Part shown: in pieces, positions 17,739-26,532 of the stretch
Layout: the number at the start of each line of letters is the position of its first letter
Position numbering within the stretch: position 1 is the stretch's first letter
Assembly (NCBI GenBank): GCA_900299255.1
Contig: OMJB01000064.1
Coordinates: forward strand, 19,893 to 83,892
Length of the DNA: 64,000 nt
Direction of reading: 5' to 3'
Source: Sphingobacteriales bacterium
GTDB taxonomy: Bacteria; Bacteroidota; Bacteroidia; Chitinophagales; Chitinophagaceae
Translations under genes and position numbers: made by a program
Notes under the pieces: generated by a model
Database searches by the model: none
What the model was told of the DNA's origin: nothing
Seen by the model: only the letters and a program-made list of their open reading frames with translations

Positions 17739-18285
17739 ATGAGTACACAGTTAGGAATAGGGTCAAGGGTGGAGCACGGGCATTTTGGCAAAGGTGTGAT
17801 AGTTGATACAGCTTCTGAATTTTACATAATCTGGTTTAAATCCCAACAGGGAACGAAGAGCATCAGCCGGGATTATGCCGACCTGAAAACGATTGAAGAG
17901 GTGCCGGCAGGCGAAAGCAGTGCCGGAATAACAATAGCTGATATTGAACAGGCGCTGGGCAATATACTGGATCAGCGGCTGCATGAGATGCAAATGGTGC
18001 CCATAGGCCCCAAGTGGAAAAGAGGCAATCTGATACTGAAGCCGGGGGATCCGGCCATGCAACCGAAAGAGGTGCCTATTGAAACATTCTTCCATAAAAT
18101 AGTAATGGTGAGGGACAGGCTGCGGGTTATGGAACAAAAAAATCAATGCACACAAGGTGATGACTGATGATGAGAAAGTGGACCTGCAACAGTACATAAC
18201 AGCGATATATGGCTCGCTGACCACTTTTAATGTGTTGTTTAAAGAAACACACCATCAGTTTAAAGGTATGAGTACCAAAGATTAG
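17739..18285 (+). CDS. unknown conserved-looking protein, frameshifted at an A7 run
   Basis: The ATG at 17739 opens a frame that stops at 18167 after 142 residues ([12 protein letters not shown], then [15 protein letters not shown]). At 18136-18142 there are seven A residues; skipping one A continues in the next frame to TAG 18283-18285, giving about 181 residues. The added tail ([19 protein letters not shown]) looks like real protein and joins smoothly to MEQK. So the intact gene probably spans 17739-18285. The A7 run could be a sequencing error, a true mutation or a slippage site. N-terminal 45 residues look like a small beta-rich domain. No function is recognised. A weak -7 (TACTTTCG) is at 17713-17720. 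Confidence 0.6.
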
Positions 18286-18290
18286 TAAAA

Positions 18291-18358
18291 ATGCCGCTGT
18301 TGGGGTTAGCCTGATGGGCTACTAGTAAAGTCTTCGGCGGGTATCTTTACAGCGGTGT
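18291..18358 (+). other. candidate three-way-junction RNA structure
   Basis: Between the frameshifted gene and the M28 peptidase, nested inverted repeats can form a closed junction. The outer stem is ATGCCGCT (18291-18298) with AGCGGTGT (18351-18358), 8 bp including two wobbles. The first inner hairpin is TAGCC (18307-18311) with GGCTA (18317-18321). The second inner hairpin is GTAAAG (18325-18330) with CTTTAC (18345-18350). No T-run follows, so it is not a simple terminator. It does not match a riboswitch I know; it could be a 5' leader of the peptidase or chance. Confidence 0.3.
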
Positions 18359-18411
18359 TCATTTAGAGCCGAAGATTTATTGATTTACCAGTTAAACATT
18401 TGTTTCCCGAT

Positions 18412-19776
18412 ATGAAAAAACGCTTACTCACATTGTGTGCGCTGGGACTAGCCACGGCATCATTTGGCCAGGATTCGCTGGTCTTCAGGAAGATTGCCAA
18501 TGAGATAATGCTGCATGGCACGTGTTACAATAACCTTAGGGTGTTGTGTAAAACAGTTGGGCACAGGATCAGCGGGTCGCCGGCTGCTGCCAAGGCTGTG
18601 GAGTGGGGAGAGAAGGCTATGCGAGATGCAGGAGCAGATAAAGTATGGCTGCAGCCCTGTGATGTGCCATACTGGTACAGGGGAAAGGAAAGCCTGTACC
18701 TGAAGATGGGCAATGAATTTGAAGAGGTAAGGGCATTGTCGCTGGGCAACAGCCAGGGGACAGGAGGGAAAACGCTGGAGGCTTCTGTTGTGATGGTACA
18801 TAACTACGATGAGTTCAAGGCATTGCCTGAGAACATGGTTAAGGGAAAAATTGTGTTTTTCAATTACCGTTTCAGGCAGGATTTCATTTTTACTTTTAAC
18901 GGCTATGGCGATGCGGTGAAATACCGTGGCGGAAGCCCGAGCGTAGCCGTTGAAAAAGGTGCAGTGGGTGTTATCATCAGATCAATGTCTACAGGAGAAG
19001 ATGATTACCCGCACACAGGCGGGATGTACTACAAAGACAGTACCAAAAAGATACCAGAAATGGCACTGGGCAATTATACTGCCGACAAGCTTGCGGATGC
19101 CTGCCTGAAGGGAGGTGTGGTTGCCAGGATGACCTCTGAGTGCCACATGATGCCGGATCCTGTGCGGTCTTACAATGTTATAGGTGAGATAAAAGGAACT
19201 GAGAAGCCGGAACGCATCATTACAATAGGCGGGCACCTGGATTCATGGGACGTAGGAGAGGGAGCTCAGGATGACGGGGCCGGCTGTGTTCAGTCTATAG
19301 AAGTGATCAGGGCGTTCAAGGCATTAGGCATTAAGCCGAAGTGCACAATCAGGGCGGTACTGTTTATGAACGAAGAGAACGGGCAGAAGGGTGGCCAGGC
19401 TTATGCAGATTCTGCAATGAAAAAGCATGAACAGCATGTGATAGCGCTGGAAACCGATGCAGGCGGGTTCACGCCAAGGGGCATAGGCATGGAAGTAAAG
19501 CCAGCGCAGCGTGAGCATATCAAAAAGTACAAAAACCTTTTTCTGCCTTATGGCGTATATGATTTTGACCACGATGAGGGTGGGTCTGATATATCGCCGC
19601 TGCATGACAAACTGGGTGTACCGCTGGGAGGACTGTTGCCTGACTCACAACGTTATTTCGATCTGCACCATACAGACAACGATGTATTTGAAAACGTAAA
19701 CCACAGGGAATTAAAACTGGGTGCAGCAGTACTTACTCAGTTTATCTGGCTGGTAAGTGAGTATGGCCTGAATTAA
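18412..19776 (+). CDS. secreted M28 family zinc peptidase
   Basis: From ATG 18412 (454 aa) there is a signal peptide of about 19 residues (KKRLLTLCALGLATASFGQ). The metal-site motifs of the M28 fold appear in order: GGHLDSWDVGEGAQDDGAG (His and bridging Asp), NEENG (catalytic and metal Glu), ETDAGG (Asp) and LHHTDND (His). A PA-like insertion lies between residues 110 and 250. The family are aminopeptidases or carboxypeptidase Q-like exopeptidases. Location is periplasmic or extracellular; no sorting domain is present. The frame extends to a TTG at 18400, but ATG gives the better signal peptide. Confidence 0.9.
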   Translation: MKKRLLTLCALGLATASFGQDSLVFRKIANEIMLHGTCYNNLRVLCKTVGHRISGSPAAAKAVEWGEKAMRDAGADKVWLQPCDVPYWYRGKESLYLKMGNEFEEVRALSLGNSQGTGGKTLEASVVMVHNYDEFKALPENMVKGKIVFFNYRFRQDFIFTFNGYGDAVKYRGGSPSVAVEKGAVGVIIRSMSTGEDDYPHTGGMYYKDSTKKIPEMALGNYTADKLADACLKGGVVARMTSECHMMPDPVRSYNVIGEIKGTEKPERIITIGGHLDSWDVGEGAQDDGAGCVQSIEVIRAFKALGIKPKCTIRAVLFMNEENGQKGGQAYADSAMKKHEQHVIALETDAGGFTPRGIGMEVKPAQREHIKKYKNLFLPYGVYDFDHDEGGSDISPLHDKLGVPLGGLLPDSQRYFDLHHTDNDVFENVNHRELKLGAAVLTQFIWLVSEYGLN

Positions 19777-19808
19777 TGCCGTGCCTTTGCGGGCACTAAG
19801 TAACTAAA

Positions 19809-20474
19809 CTAATAATCGTTTTTGTAGTATTCTTTCTGGCGGCGGAAATCCCCTCTTTTCCACGCTTCAAAAAACTCGCCCCAGGCAAGCGGGTTCAAGA
19901 TGTTCATGGGTTTCTGCATGCCGTAATAAACAGCATCGTTGGCCATCTGCTGCTGCATTCTTGACTGTGCATTGTGCCCGTCTATAGGCAGAGTATAAGC
20001 TAATACACGCAGCAAATAGGCATCTGTGTTTTTGCGGGCTATTTCGTATTTGTCGTTGGGTATATTCCAGTACCGGAAAGCGTAGTCGAACCCTTCTTTG
20101 GAAGGCAGTGGTCTGATAATGGTTTCAGGCAGGTAAAAAGTATCCTGCACCATCAGCTGAATCAGTGAAAAATACTGGCCTTCCAGGTTTTTGGAAACAA
20201 TAAATTCTTTTGAACGGAACCCCAGGCTGCTGAACTGTAGTGTGTCGCCTTTATAACATACAAGTGAGAATACGCCGTTAAAACCTGACTCTACGCCTCT
20301 GTTCTTGTTTTTTACGGTAATAGTAACGTCTGGTACTGCCCGCAGGCTGTCAGCAGTCATGGTTACACCGTTTATCTGGATGATATTTTCGAATCCGTTT
20401 TGTGCGGTGGCAATACCTGCCCCAAAGAAGCAACAAAATATAATAACGAAAAGCTGAAAGTGCCTTGTAACCAT
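19809..20474 (-). CDS. secreted protein with CarboxypepD-regulatory-like domain
   Basis: A 221-residue protein with a signal peptide (about 1-24, ending ATAQ) and a beta-sandwich region of the carboxypeptidase regulatory-like type: DSLRAVPDVTITVKNKNRG, then GVFSLVCYKGDTLQFSSLGF. The C-terminal 90 residues are helical and charged with no known motif. Such proteins are common in the Bacteroidota envelope; the molecular role is unknown. It is convergent with the M28 peptidase gene. A perfect -7 box ends only 5 nt before its ATG. Confidence 0.75.
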   Translation of the reverse strand: MVTRHFQLFVIIFCCFFGAGIATAQNGFENIIQINGVTMTADSLRAVPDVTITVKNKNRGVESGFNGVFSLVCYKGDTLQFSSLGFRSKEFIVSKNLEGQYFSLIQLMVQDTFYLPETIIRPLPSKEGFDYAFRYWNIPNDKYEIARKNTDAYLLRVLAYTLPIDGHNAQSRMQQQMANDAVYYGMQKPMNILNPLAWGEFFEAWKRGDFRRQKEYYKNDY

Positions 20475-20479
20475 ATGTA

Positions 20480-20487
20480 CAAAGTTA
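20480..20487 (-). promoter_or_regulatory. promoter -7 element directly before the 20474 start
   Basis: TAACTTTG on the minus strand, an exact consensus match, ends 5 nt before the ATG at 20474. Transcription would start at or within a few nucleotides of the start codon. The 278-nt gap upstream (20488-20765) shows no gene. Confidence 0.6.
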
Positions 20488-20765
20488 GACTGTTTTATGA
20501 GTAAATTTTATGACAAATGTTATAAAAGGTGTAATGTTTTAAGTCGGCGCGATCAAGGAATTTCTAGCAATACCCATAACATAATCGTGTTGCTGGCAAT
20601 TGCAGCATGTTTTTTGAGAAAAACCTGATGAAATTATTTTTTTTGAGGAATCTCTGTTATTTTGGTAGCCGGCAAGAATGCGAAAATTTATCAGGTGTTC
20701 ATCTGAAAGCAATTGATTTTCAAATTCCTTCGAATATTAAAATCATACACCTTAAAACAATTAAA

Positions 20766-21818
20766 ATGAAAAAGCTGCTATTGAGTACAATAATGCTGGT
20801 ATGTGTTTCGACCATGGCTAATGCGCAGGCGATAACAGTGTATTGGGATGCAAATTATTCCGGTGCCACGAAGCAATTCTCCGAATCTGTGTCTTGGATT
20901 GGGAATGAATGGAATGATAAAATCAGCTCAATCAAAGTACCTCGCGGATGGAAGATAGAGGTGTTTCAGGACGCAAATTACGGCGGTGCATCTAAAATTA
21001 TTGAGTCAGATTGGACAGTAACTAATTACGACCTTAGCTGGAACGACAAGATATCGTCTATCAAAATACTACGTAAAGAAGAGGTAAATAATGGTATTAC
21101 AGTGTACTGGGATGCCAACTTTTCCGGTGCCACAAAACAATTTTCGGAATCGGTGCCGTGGGTTGGCAATGACTGGAATGATAAAATCAGTTCGATAAGA
21201 ATACCATATGGATGGAAGATACAGGTGTTTCAGGATGCAAATTACGGTGGTGCGTCCAAGTATCTGGAATCTGACTGGACTGTGACAGGGTATGACAGAG
21301 AGTGGAATGATAAAATATCTTCCATAAAAATAATCGCAGCTCCAGGGCATAACCGCTCACATATTGAGGACCCCAGGCATGCGGTGCCGCCGCCAAATGT
21401 GTCGGAGCCACAAAGACAGCCGGCGAATGAACCAGGCCGAGACAAGCCTATGCTGAATAGCAGCCATGCAGACAATCTGTATCAAAACAGCCGTCCGCAG
21501 GCGGATAACCAGTCAAACGGGCGCGGTGGCAATGATGCAGTCAGGCCAACTGAAGCAAAGCGCATCATATACACCGGTGGCAATGTACGGGGTGCTTTCA
21601 CGCACAAAAACGGCGGCGACTGGTATAATTCCAGCAATGAAGGCACAGAAGATTATTTTGAAATCAAAAGGGACGAGTGGTCAATTTATCTGAAATCGAA
21701 TAGCGGGAAGACCTATCAGTTAGACCTTTTTCAGAAAAAAGTTTATCTCGATCCTTTTGGCAGAAACAGAAGAGAGGTGTATACGATAGCTGAGGTAGAG
21801 AAACAACTACGCCGCTAA
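20766..21818 (+). CDS. secreted beta/gamma-crystallin-fold protein, two domains
   Basis: From ATG 20766 (350 aa) there is a signal peptide of about 20 residues. Residues 22-195 contain four Greek-key motifs arranged as two near-identical A/B pairs: ITVYWDANYSGATKQF with ITVYWDANFSGATKQF, and VFQDANYGGAS twice. Each motif ends in WNDKISS, the N/D-N/D-x-x-S/T-S calcium-binding signature of microbial beta/gamma-crystallins, so four potential calcium half-sites are present. A Pro/Asn/Gln-rich linker (about 200-270) leads to a C-terminal domain of about 80 residues of unknown type. The frame extends to 20607, but the internal ATG gives the signal peptide. Likely a calcium-stabilised extracellular protein. 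Confidence 0.87.
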   Translation: MKKLLLSTIMLVCVSTMANAQAITVYWDANYSGATKQFSESVSWIGNEWNDKISSIKVPRGWKIEVFQDANYGGASKIIESDWTVTNYDLSWNDKISSIKILRKEEVNNGITVYWDANFSGATKQFSESVPWVGNDWNDKISSIRIPYGWKIQVFQDANYGGASKYLESDWTVTGYDREWNDKISSIKIIAAPGHNRSHIEDPRHAVPPPNVSEPQRQPANEPGRDKPMLNSSHADNLYQNSRPQADNQSNGRGGNDAVRPTEAKRIIYTGGNVRGAFTHKNGGDWYNSSNEGTEDYFEIKRDEWSIYLKSNSGKTYQLDLFQKKVYLDPFGRNRREVYTIAEVEKQLRR

Positions 21819-22297
21819 GCCTTTATTCGGACCGGTATCCACACTTCTTCTTCGGAGGCGCGATGTTCATTTTTGTATTTGTCTCCAAGTACTTCGAAGT
21901 GAGGCCTGTTATCAAGTTCGTACTCCGAACCGGGAATCCATGTGCCATATATATACTGAAAGAATGTAGCCCCAGCGCTGGCTAGCCCTTTGTAATTGAA
22001 CACAGCATACAAGCCTGCCGGAATTGTCAGGATTTCCATACCAGTTGGCACGGGAGCATGATCGCTGACAAGTACAGCGGCCCATTTATCGAATTCGGTA
22101 AGCGGATTGAAGACTGAAAAATATCCGGCATCAAATACGCTTATGGAAAACAGCTCTTGCCCGGCAGCATTGATTATTTCGCCCCTGTGTGGCATAAAAC
22201 TCTTCCAGAGTTCTGCCGTACGGTTGTGGGCAAGAGATGTTCGCAGCCGTTTGCCCACAAGCTTTTTTTCGGGTATGGATTCTATGCGTGGTTGCAT
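21815..22297 (-). CDS. GyrI-like / effector-binding domain protein
   Basis: A 160-residue stand-alone domain: PRIESIPEKKLVGKRLRTSL at the start, then TEFDKWAAVLV, the strand IPAGLYAVFNYKG, IYGTWIPGSEYEL and RPHFEVLGDKY. This is the order of the SOUL-like GyrI/AraC effector-binding fold, with the conserved W-(I/L)-P-x-S and RPxFE motifs. No DNA-binding helix-turn-helix is attached. Stand-alone members bind small hydrophobic or cationic molecules or act as inhibitors; which applies here is unknown. It is convergent with the crystallin gene and overlaps its end by 4 nt. Confidence 0.8.
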   Translation of the reverse strand: MQPRIESIPEKKLVGKRLRTSLAHNRTAELWKSFMPHRGEIINAAGQELFSISVFDAGYFSVFNPLTEFDKWAAVLVSDHAPVPTGMEILTIPAGLYAVFNYKGLASAGATFFQYIYGTWIPGSEYELDNRPHFEVLGDKYKNEHRASEEEVWIPVRIKA

Positions 22298-22493
22298 ATG
22301 GATACATGCTGTCTGTATGGAAAACTACATAAAATATACCGGATGCAAAAAGAGTCCTCATTGTGGCACTGCGCTGGAAGGAAAATGAAAGGTTTAGCAA
22401 CAACTATGATATGCGGAGCGTGAGGCGGATTTAAACCGGCAGAAGGGAAGGCTGTTCAAATTGGCCGAATTAATGCCGTATTTTGCAGCAGGA

Positions 22494-23624
22494 ATGAAAT
22501 TAGCTTTTGTTCAAGACTGGTTTAATGCAAACGGAGGTGCTGAGAAAGTGGCGGGTGCCATTATTGCGCTGTACGAAAAAGAGGAAATGGACATCTATGG
22601 CCTCTTTGACAAATTTCCGCAAGATGCCAGAGCCGATATACTCAAAGGCAAGCCGGTGAAAACATCAGTGCTGCAGTATGTGCCACTTATTTCGAAATTG
22701 TACCGGTACTTCCTTCCGGTGATGCCCTGGCTCATGAAGAGGTTTAATCTGCGTGGTTATGATCTTATTCTTTCTACCTCGCATGCTGTTGCCAAGGGAT
22801 TCAGGAGTACCCCTGATACGCTGAATATCTGTTACTGCCACACACCGCTACGCCCCATATGGGATATGTATGACGATTATGCCAAAGGGCACTGGCTGGG
22901 AAGAACAGGATTTTACAGGTGGTATGTGCAGTACCTGAGGCGATGGGATGCGGCTACGGCAAATAATGTGCACTATTTTATTGCCAATTCAGAGCACATA
23001 CGGCAGCGCATCATGCGCAGTTATGGCAGGGAGTCGAAAGTAATCTATCCGCCAGTGCGGACAGATAAGTTCTTGCTCAGTACAGCCCCCCGACAGGATT
23101 ATTATCTATGTGTGGGCAGGGTAGTACCGTACAAGAAGATGTATATGATAGCAAGGGCGTTTAAGCATATGCCGGACAGGCAGCTGAAACTGATAGGCGA
23201 GGGTTGGGGTGCCAGGGAATTTGATGAATTTAAAGATTGTGCCAACATTGAATGGCTGGGGTATCAGCCCGACGAGACAATGATCAGGTATGTGCAGCAG
23301 GCCAAAGCCTGTATCTTTGGTGCAAAGGAGGATTTTGGGATTATGTGTGTGGAAGTGCAAGCCTGTGGCACGCCGGTAATAGCACTCGACTATGGCGGGT
23401 ACAGGGAAACTGTTATTGACGGCACAACCGGTTATTTGTATCCTGAGCAGACGGAAGAAGGAGTGGCCGCAGCTGTGCTGAAATTTGAACAGCAGCCATT
23501 GGGCAACCATCTTGAGATCAGAGAAAACGCTATGCGGTTTTCGGAGGAGCGGTTTAACCTGGAGTTTACCGGATTTGTGGATGAGGCGAGGCGGGAATTT
23601 GCAAAAAGCAGAAGTAAAAAATGA
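22494..23624 (+). CDS. glycosyltransferase family 4
   Basis: From ATG 22494 (376 aa) the protein starts MKLAFVQDWFNANGGAEKVA, a typical GT4 N-terminus with the glycine-rich acceptor loop. The C-lobe has YYLCVGRVVPYKKMYMIARAF, the E-x7-E region EDFGIMCVEVQACGTPVIAL, and YGGYRETV. It overlaps the following ligase-like gene by 4 nt (ATGA), so they are co-expressed. The reading frame extends upstream to 22461 with a TTG. The pair resembles an LPS or exopolysaccharide assembly unit separate from the 10716-17015 operon. Confidence 0.88.
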   Translation: MKLAFVQDWFNANGGAEKVAGAIIALYEKEEMDIYGLFDKFPQDARADILKGKPVKTSVLQYVPLISKLYRYFLPVMPWLMKRFNLRGYDLILSTSHAVAKGFRSTPDTLNICYCHTPLRPIWDMYDDYAKGHWLGRTGFYRWYVQYLRRWDAATANNVHYFIANSEHIRQRIMRSYGRESKVIYPPVRTDKFLLSTAPRQDYYLCVGRVVPYKKMYMIARAFKHMPDRQLKLIGEGWGAREFDEFKDCANIEWLGYQPDETMIRYVQQAKACIFGAKEDFGIMCVEVQACGTPVIALDYGGYRETVIDGTTGYLYPEQTEEGVAAAVLKFEQQPLGNHLEIRENAMRFSEERFNLEFTGFVDEARREFAKSRSKK

Positions 23625-24859
23625 CTGCTATAAATAACATTGACCGGTACCTGACGAGGCTGCTGTTGCTGACCTTTTTCCTGCCTATGAAGTTGCAGGT
23701 ATGGGTGACTATGGCAGTAAGCGTTTATTTTCTGGTGCGTACGGTTAATAGCTATGGCAGGCTTACAAAGGGGAATGCAGTAAATGCTGCCGTCATCTCA
23801 GCCGGTTTTTTTCTTTTTCTGTTGGCTATACCGTTTACGCCGCATGAGTACATGCACAGGCTGATGACACTGATAGGCCAGCGCGTTTCTTATTTGTTTA
23901 TGCCTTTTCTGTTTGCATTTATTGCACCGGCTTTTGCAAAACTGATCATTGAAGAGCTACTGTATTTTGTATACGGGTGCCTGGCCACCTGCCTGATAGC
24001 CAATGCCGGGGTGGCTTACCATTATTTTGCTTTAAATGATCCCGGGGTTATGACACATGTTGCCTACAGGGGTATGGTGCATCACTTCACTGATATTCAT
24101 CCTACCTACCTGTCCATGTATCTTGGGTTTGTGATTTTTATATTGCTGTATGCTGCGGAACGAGGCATACGGCTGAGCCAGTTGCGCGTAAACCTGCTCC
24201 TGTTTCTTTCGTTTGTGTTTCTGCTGGCATTAGGCGCCAAGACACCTATGCTGGCAACTTCGGCAGTTGTTGTGCTGTTCTTTATTTCTAAAAAAGGCAA
24301 ATTCAAAGAATTCAAATGGCTGCTGGCAGGCTTAACCCTGACTACAGTATGTGCCTGGCTATTTGTGCCGTTTATTGCTCAGCGCATAAATGAAATGGTT
24401 CAGTTTTTCAGTGCAGAAAAACAGACACTTACCAACGATAATTCTGTATATGCCCGGCAGCTAATATGGAATATGGATATGAACCTGCTACAGCATTACT
24501 GGATTACAGGTGTGGGGCCAGGCCGAGTGTACACGGTGATGCAGCTGCAGTCTTTTGTTCGTATGCTGCATCATCCATTGCCTGACCTTTACCATGACCC
24601 GCACAATGAGTATATCTATGAGTGGCTTTGTTTTGGTGTGGCAGGTATTATACTGTTAGCTGGCACCTTTGTATGGCACTTAAGACGGAGCCTGACAACG
24701 AAAAATCAATTGTATTTGTGCCTGATGGTTTTGATAGCGGCAACGTGTTTTACAGAGTGTATTCTATCGCAACAAAGAGGTATCATGTTTTATTCCTTCT
24801 TCACAGCATTGTTTTTCTTTGTGCCGAAAGAAAGCGATGCTACTGTTTCACCATCCTGA
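23621..24859 (+). CDS. O-antigen ligase family membrane protein
   Basis: The 412-residue protein has about ten hydrophobic segments and one large periplasmic loop (about 270-330) carrying HYWITGVGPGRVY and LYHDPHNEYIYEWLCFG. That loop pattern (G-x-G-P...H-N-x-Y/H) is the Wzy_C/O-antigen ligase signature. Ligases of this fold transfer polymerised glycan to lipid A core in the periplasm; polymerases share the fold, so either is possible. Its 3' end overlaps the convergent S8 peptidase by 20 nt. Confidence 0.82.
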   Translation: MTAINNIDRYLTRLLLLTFFLPMKLQVWVTMAVSVYFLVRTVNSYGRLTKGNAVNAAVISAGFFLFLLAIPFTPHEYMHRLMTLIGQRVSYLFMPFLFAFIAPAFAKLIIEELLYFVYGCLATCLIANAGVAYHYFALNDPGVMTHVAYRGMVHHFTDIHPTYLSMYLGFVIFILLYAAERGIRLSQLRVNLLLFLSFVFLLALGAKTPMLATSAVVVLFFISKKGKFKEFKWLLAGLTLTTVCAWLFVPFIAQRINEMVQFFSAEKQTLTNDNSVYARQLIWNMDMNLLQHYWITGVGPGRVYTVMQLQSFVRMLHHPLPDLYHDPHNEYIYEWLCFGVAGIILLAGTFVWHLRRSLTTKNQLYLCLMVLIAATCFTECILSQQRGIMFYSFFTALFFFVPKESDATVSPS

Positions 24860-26528
24860 TTACCTGCTGCCGGGATGAGGATATGGCCTTCAGGAAATAA
24901 ATGCCGTCCGGCAGGTTCTCAACCGGTAATGTAAATAAAGGATTGTAACCTTTGAACAGGAATGTTGTCATAGTGGTAATACTTTTGCCGGTTACATCCA
25001 GCAAACGGAATTCAACATCGCTGTTGGTATCGGGATAGGCGGAGATGCGTAAGTCGCCATGAAACGGATTTGGAATAACAGCAACCCAGCTACCTGGAAG
25101 ATACGGGGGCGGTGTATTGGATACATTCAGCAGTTGCTCTGTGCAGTTGAAGTTAGGTACGCCATACCCTATGTGATTGGTTGGTGCGCTATAATGACTT
25201 GCGCAGCGGATAATAGCCTGCCTGATCTGGTAAGGAGTAGCATATGGGTTAGCCTGCCATAAACAAGCAGCCCAGCCTGCCATCTGTGGAGTAGAAAGGG
25301 AAGTGCCATCCTGATAACCCAGACCTCCGCCAATAGTAAAGACAGCGGCAAAGTGTCCCAGTCCGCAAACATCCGGTTTGATCTGCCCTGCAGCATTAGG
25401 CCCATATCCGCTTGTGCCCCATGCCGATCCAGCGGCATCAACTGAACCCACTGTAAGCGCGCTGTCGGCATCGCCAGGAGTAAGGATCATGTTCCAGCCG
25501 TTGCCACCCTCATTGCCGGCTGAAGCAACAAACAGCATGCCCTTTTTGGTGGCGGCGTTTGCGCCACGCGAGCATATAGTGGTTTTGCCGTCCAGGTCAG
25601 TTGCGAAATTCAGATCGAGCGAATGGTCGGTGAAAGTATTGTAACCCAACGAAGATGTGACGATATCAGCACCAATACTGTCGGCGCGTTCGGTTGCCAG
25701 TTCGAGGTTGTACAGTTCAATAGGCTGCTCAGAAGCGCCATCTTCTGTGACATACAATGCGTATGACGCAAGGGGGGCAGAGCCTATATAATTATTGGGC
25801 GGATTATTGGGTATGTAACCCGCAATTGTTGACAGCACTGTAGCGCCGTGCGTATCGAAACTAAAAATAGTGTTATCGTTATACACAAAGTCGTGTGTGT
25901 CGAGAATTCTTCCGGAATTGCGGAGGCTGTCGAAGCCAGTGTGCAGGTCTGCGCCTGTAAAGCCGGCATCAATAACCGCTATCAGCTTACCGGTACCTTT
26001 GAAGCCATTATTGTGCAGATAGTTGCCGTTTACAATCTGCGTCTGATCCCAAGTCCAGCCATAGTAGGATGCGTCTGTTGTTGTTTTTTTTGCCGGCTTG
26101 AACGTAGGTACTGCGCTGCCTGTTGTATTGGATGCTTTGTGATGCAGGAAAGTAGCGTAAACGCCCACCAGTTTTGTGCTGCTGATAAATGACTTGCCGG
26201 ATAAGGCGTGTATAAAAGAGGTGTCTGATACGAGGATGATACAAAAATTAAACCAGCGGGATGATCCGTGAAAGATACCTCCGGTCAGTGCCAACGTACT
26301 GTCGATGTATTTATTTACTACAGGAAGATCTGTGCTATCTACAGGAATGCCCTGTGCTGTGCGGCGGGCAATGGCCCTTGCAGACAGATATGAAGATGGT
26401 GAAGAAAGACTGTAGGGTGTATTATTCTTATCGGTGAATGAAACAACGTATGCAAATTGCTGTGCCAACGATTTTTCACAACAAAAAATCAACAACACCA
26501 ACCAAGTCAGAATGACTTTTCTGCACAT
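24840..26528 (-). CDS. S8 (subtilisin-like) serine protease with T9SS sorting domain
   Basis: From ATG 26528 (562 aa) there is a signal peptide (about 1-23, ending SLAQ), a propeptide-like region, and the S8 catalytic triad in order: Asp187 in VIDAGFTG, His227 in DTHGATV and Ser410 in DGTSLSTP. The oxyanion-hole region reads ASAGNEGGNG. The last 80 residues are a sorting domain (VIPNPFHGDLRIS, then FRLLDVTGKSI, then GIYFLKAI), indicating export through the type IX system. The frame continues upstream to 26597, but the signal peptide supports 26528. It lies 4 nt after a lipoprotein gene, so the two are probably one transcript. Confidence 0.92.
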   Translation of the reverse strand: MCRKVILTWLVLLIFCCEKSLAQQFAYVVSFTDKNNTPYSLSSPSSYLSARAIARRTAQGIPVDSTDLPVVNKYIDSTLALTGGIFHGSSRWFNFCIILVSDTSFIHALSGKSFISSTKLVGVYATFLHHKASNTTGSAVPTFKPAKKTTTDASYYGWTWDQTQIVNGNYLHNNGFKGTGKLIAVIDAGFTGADLHTGFDSLRNSGRILDTHDFVYNDNTIFSFDTHGATVLSTIAGYIPNNPPNNYIGSAPLASYALYVTEDGASEQPIELYNLELATERADSIGADIVTSSLGYNTFTDHSLDLNFATDLDGKTTICSRGANAATKKGMLFVASAGNEGGNGWNMILTPGDADSALTVGSVDAAGSAWGTSGYGPNAAGQIKPDVCGLGHFAAVFTIGGGLGYQDGTSLSTPQMAGWAACLWQANPYATPYQIRQAIIRCASHYSAPTNHIGYGVPNFNCTEQLLNVSNTPPPYLPGSWVAVIPNPFHGDLRISAYPDTNSDVEFRLLDVTGKSITTMTTFLFKGYNPLFTLPVENLPDGIYFLKAISSSRQQVIRMVKQ

Positions 26529-26532
26529 AAAA

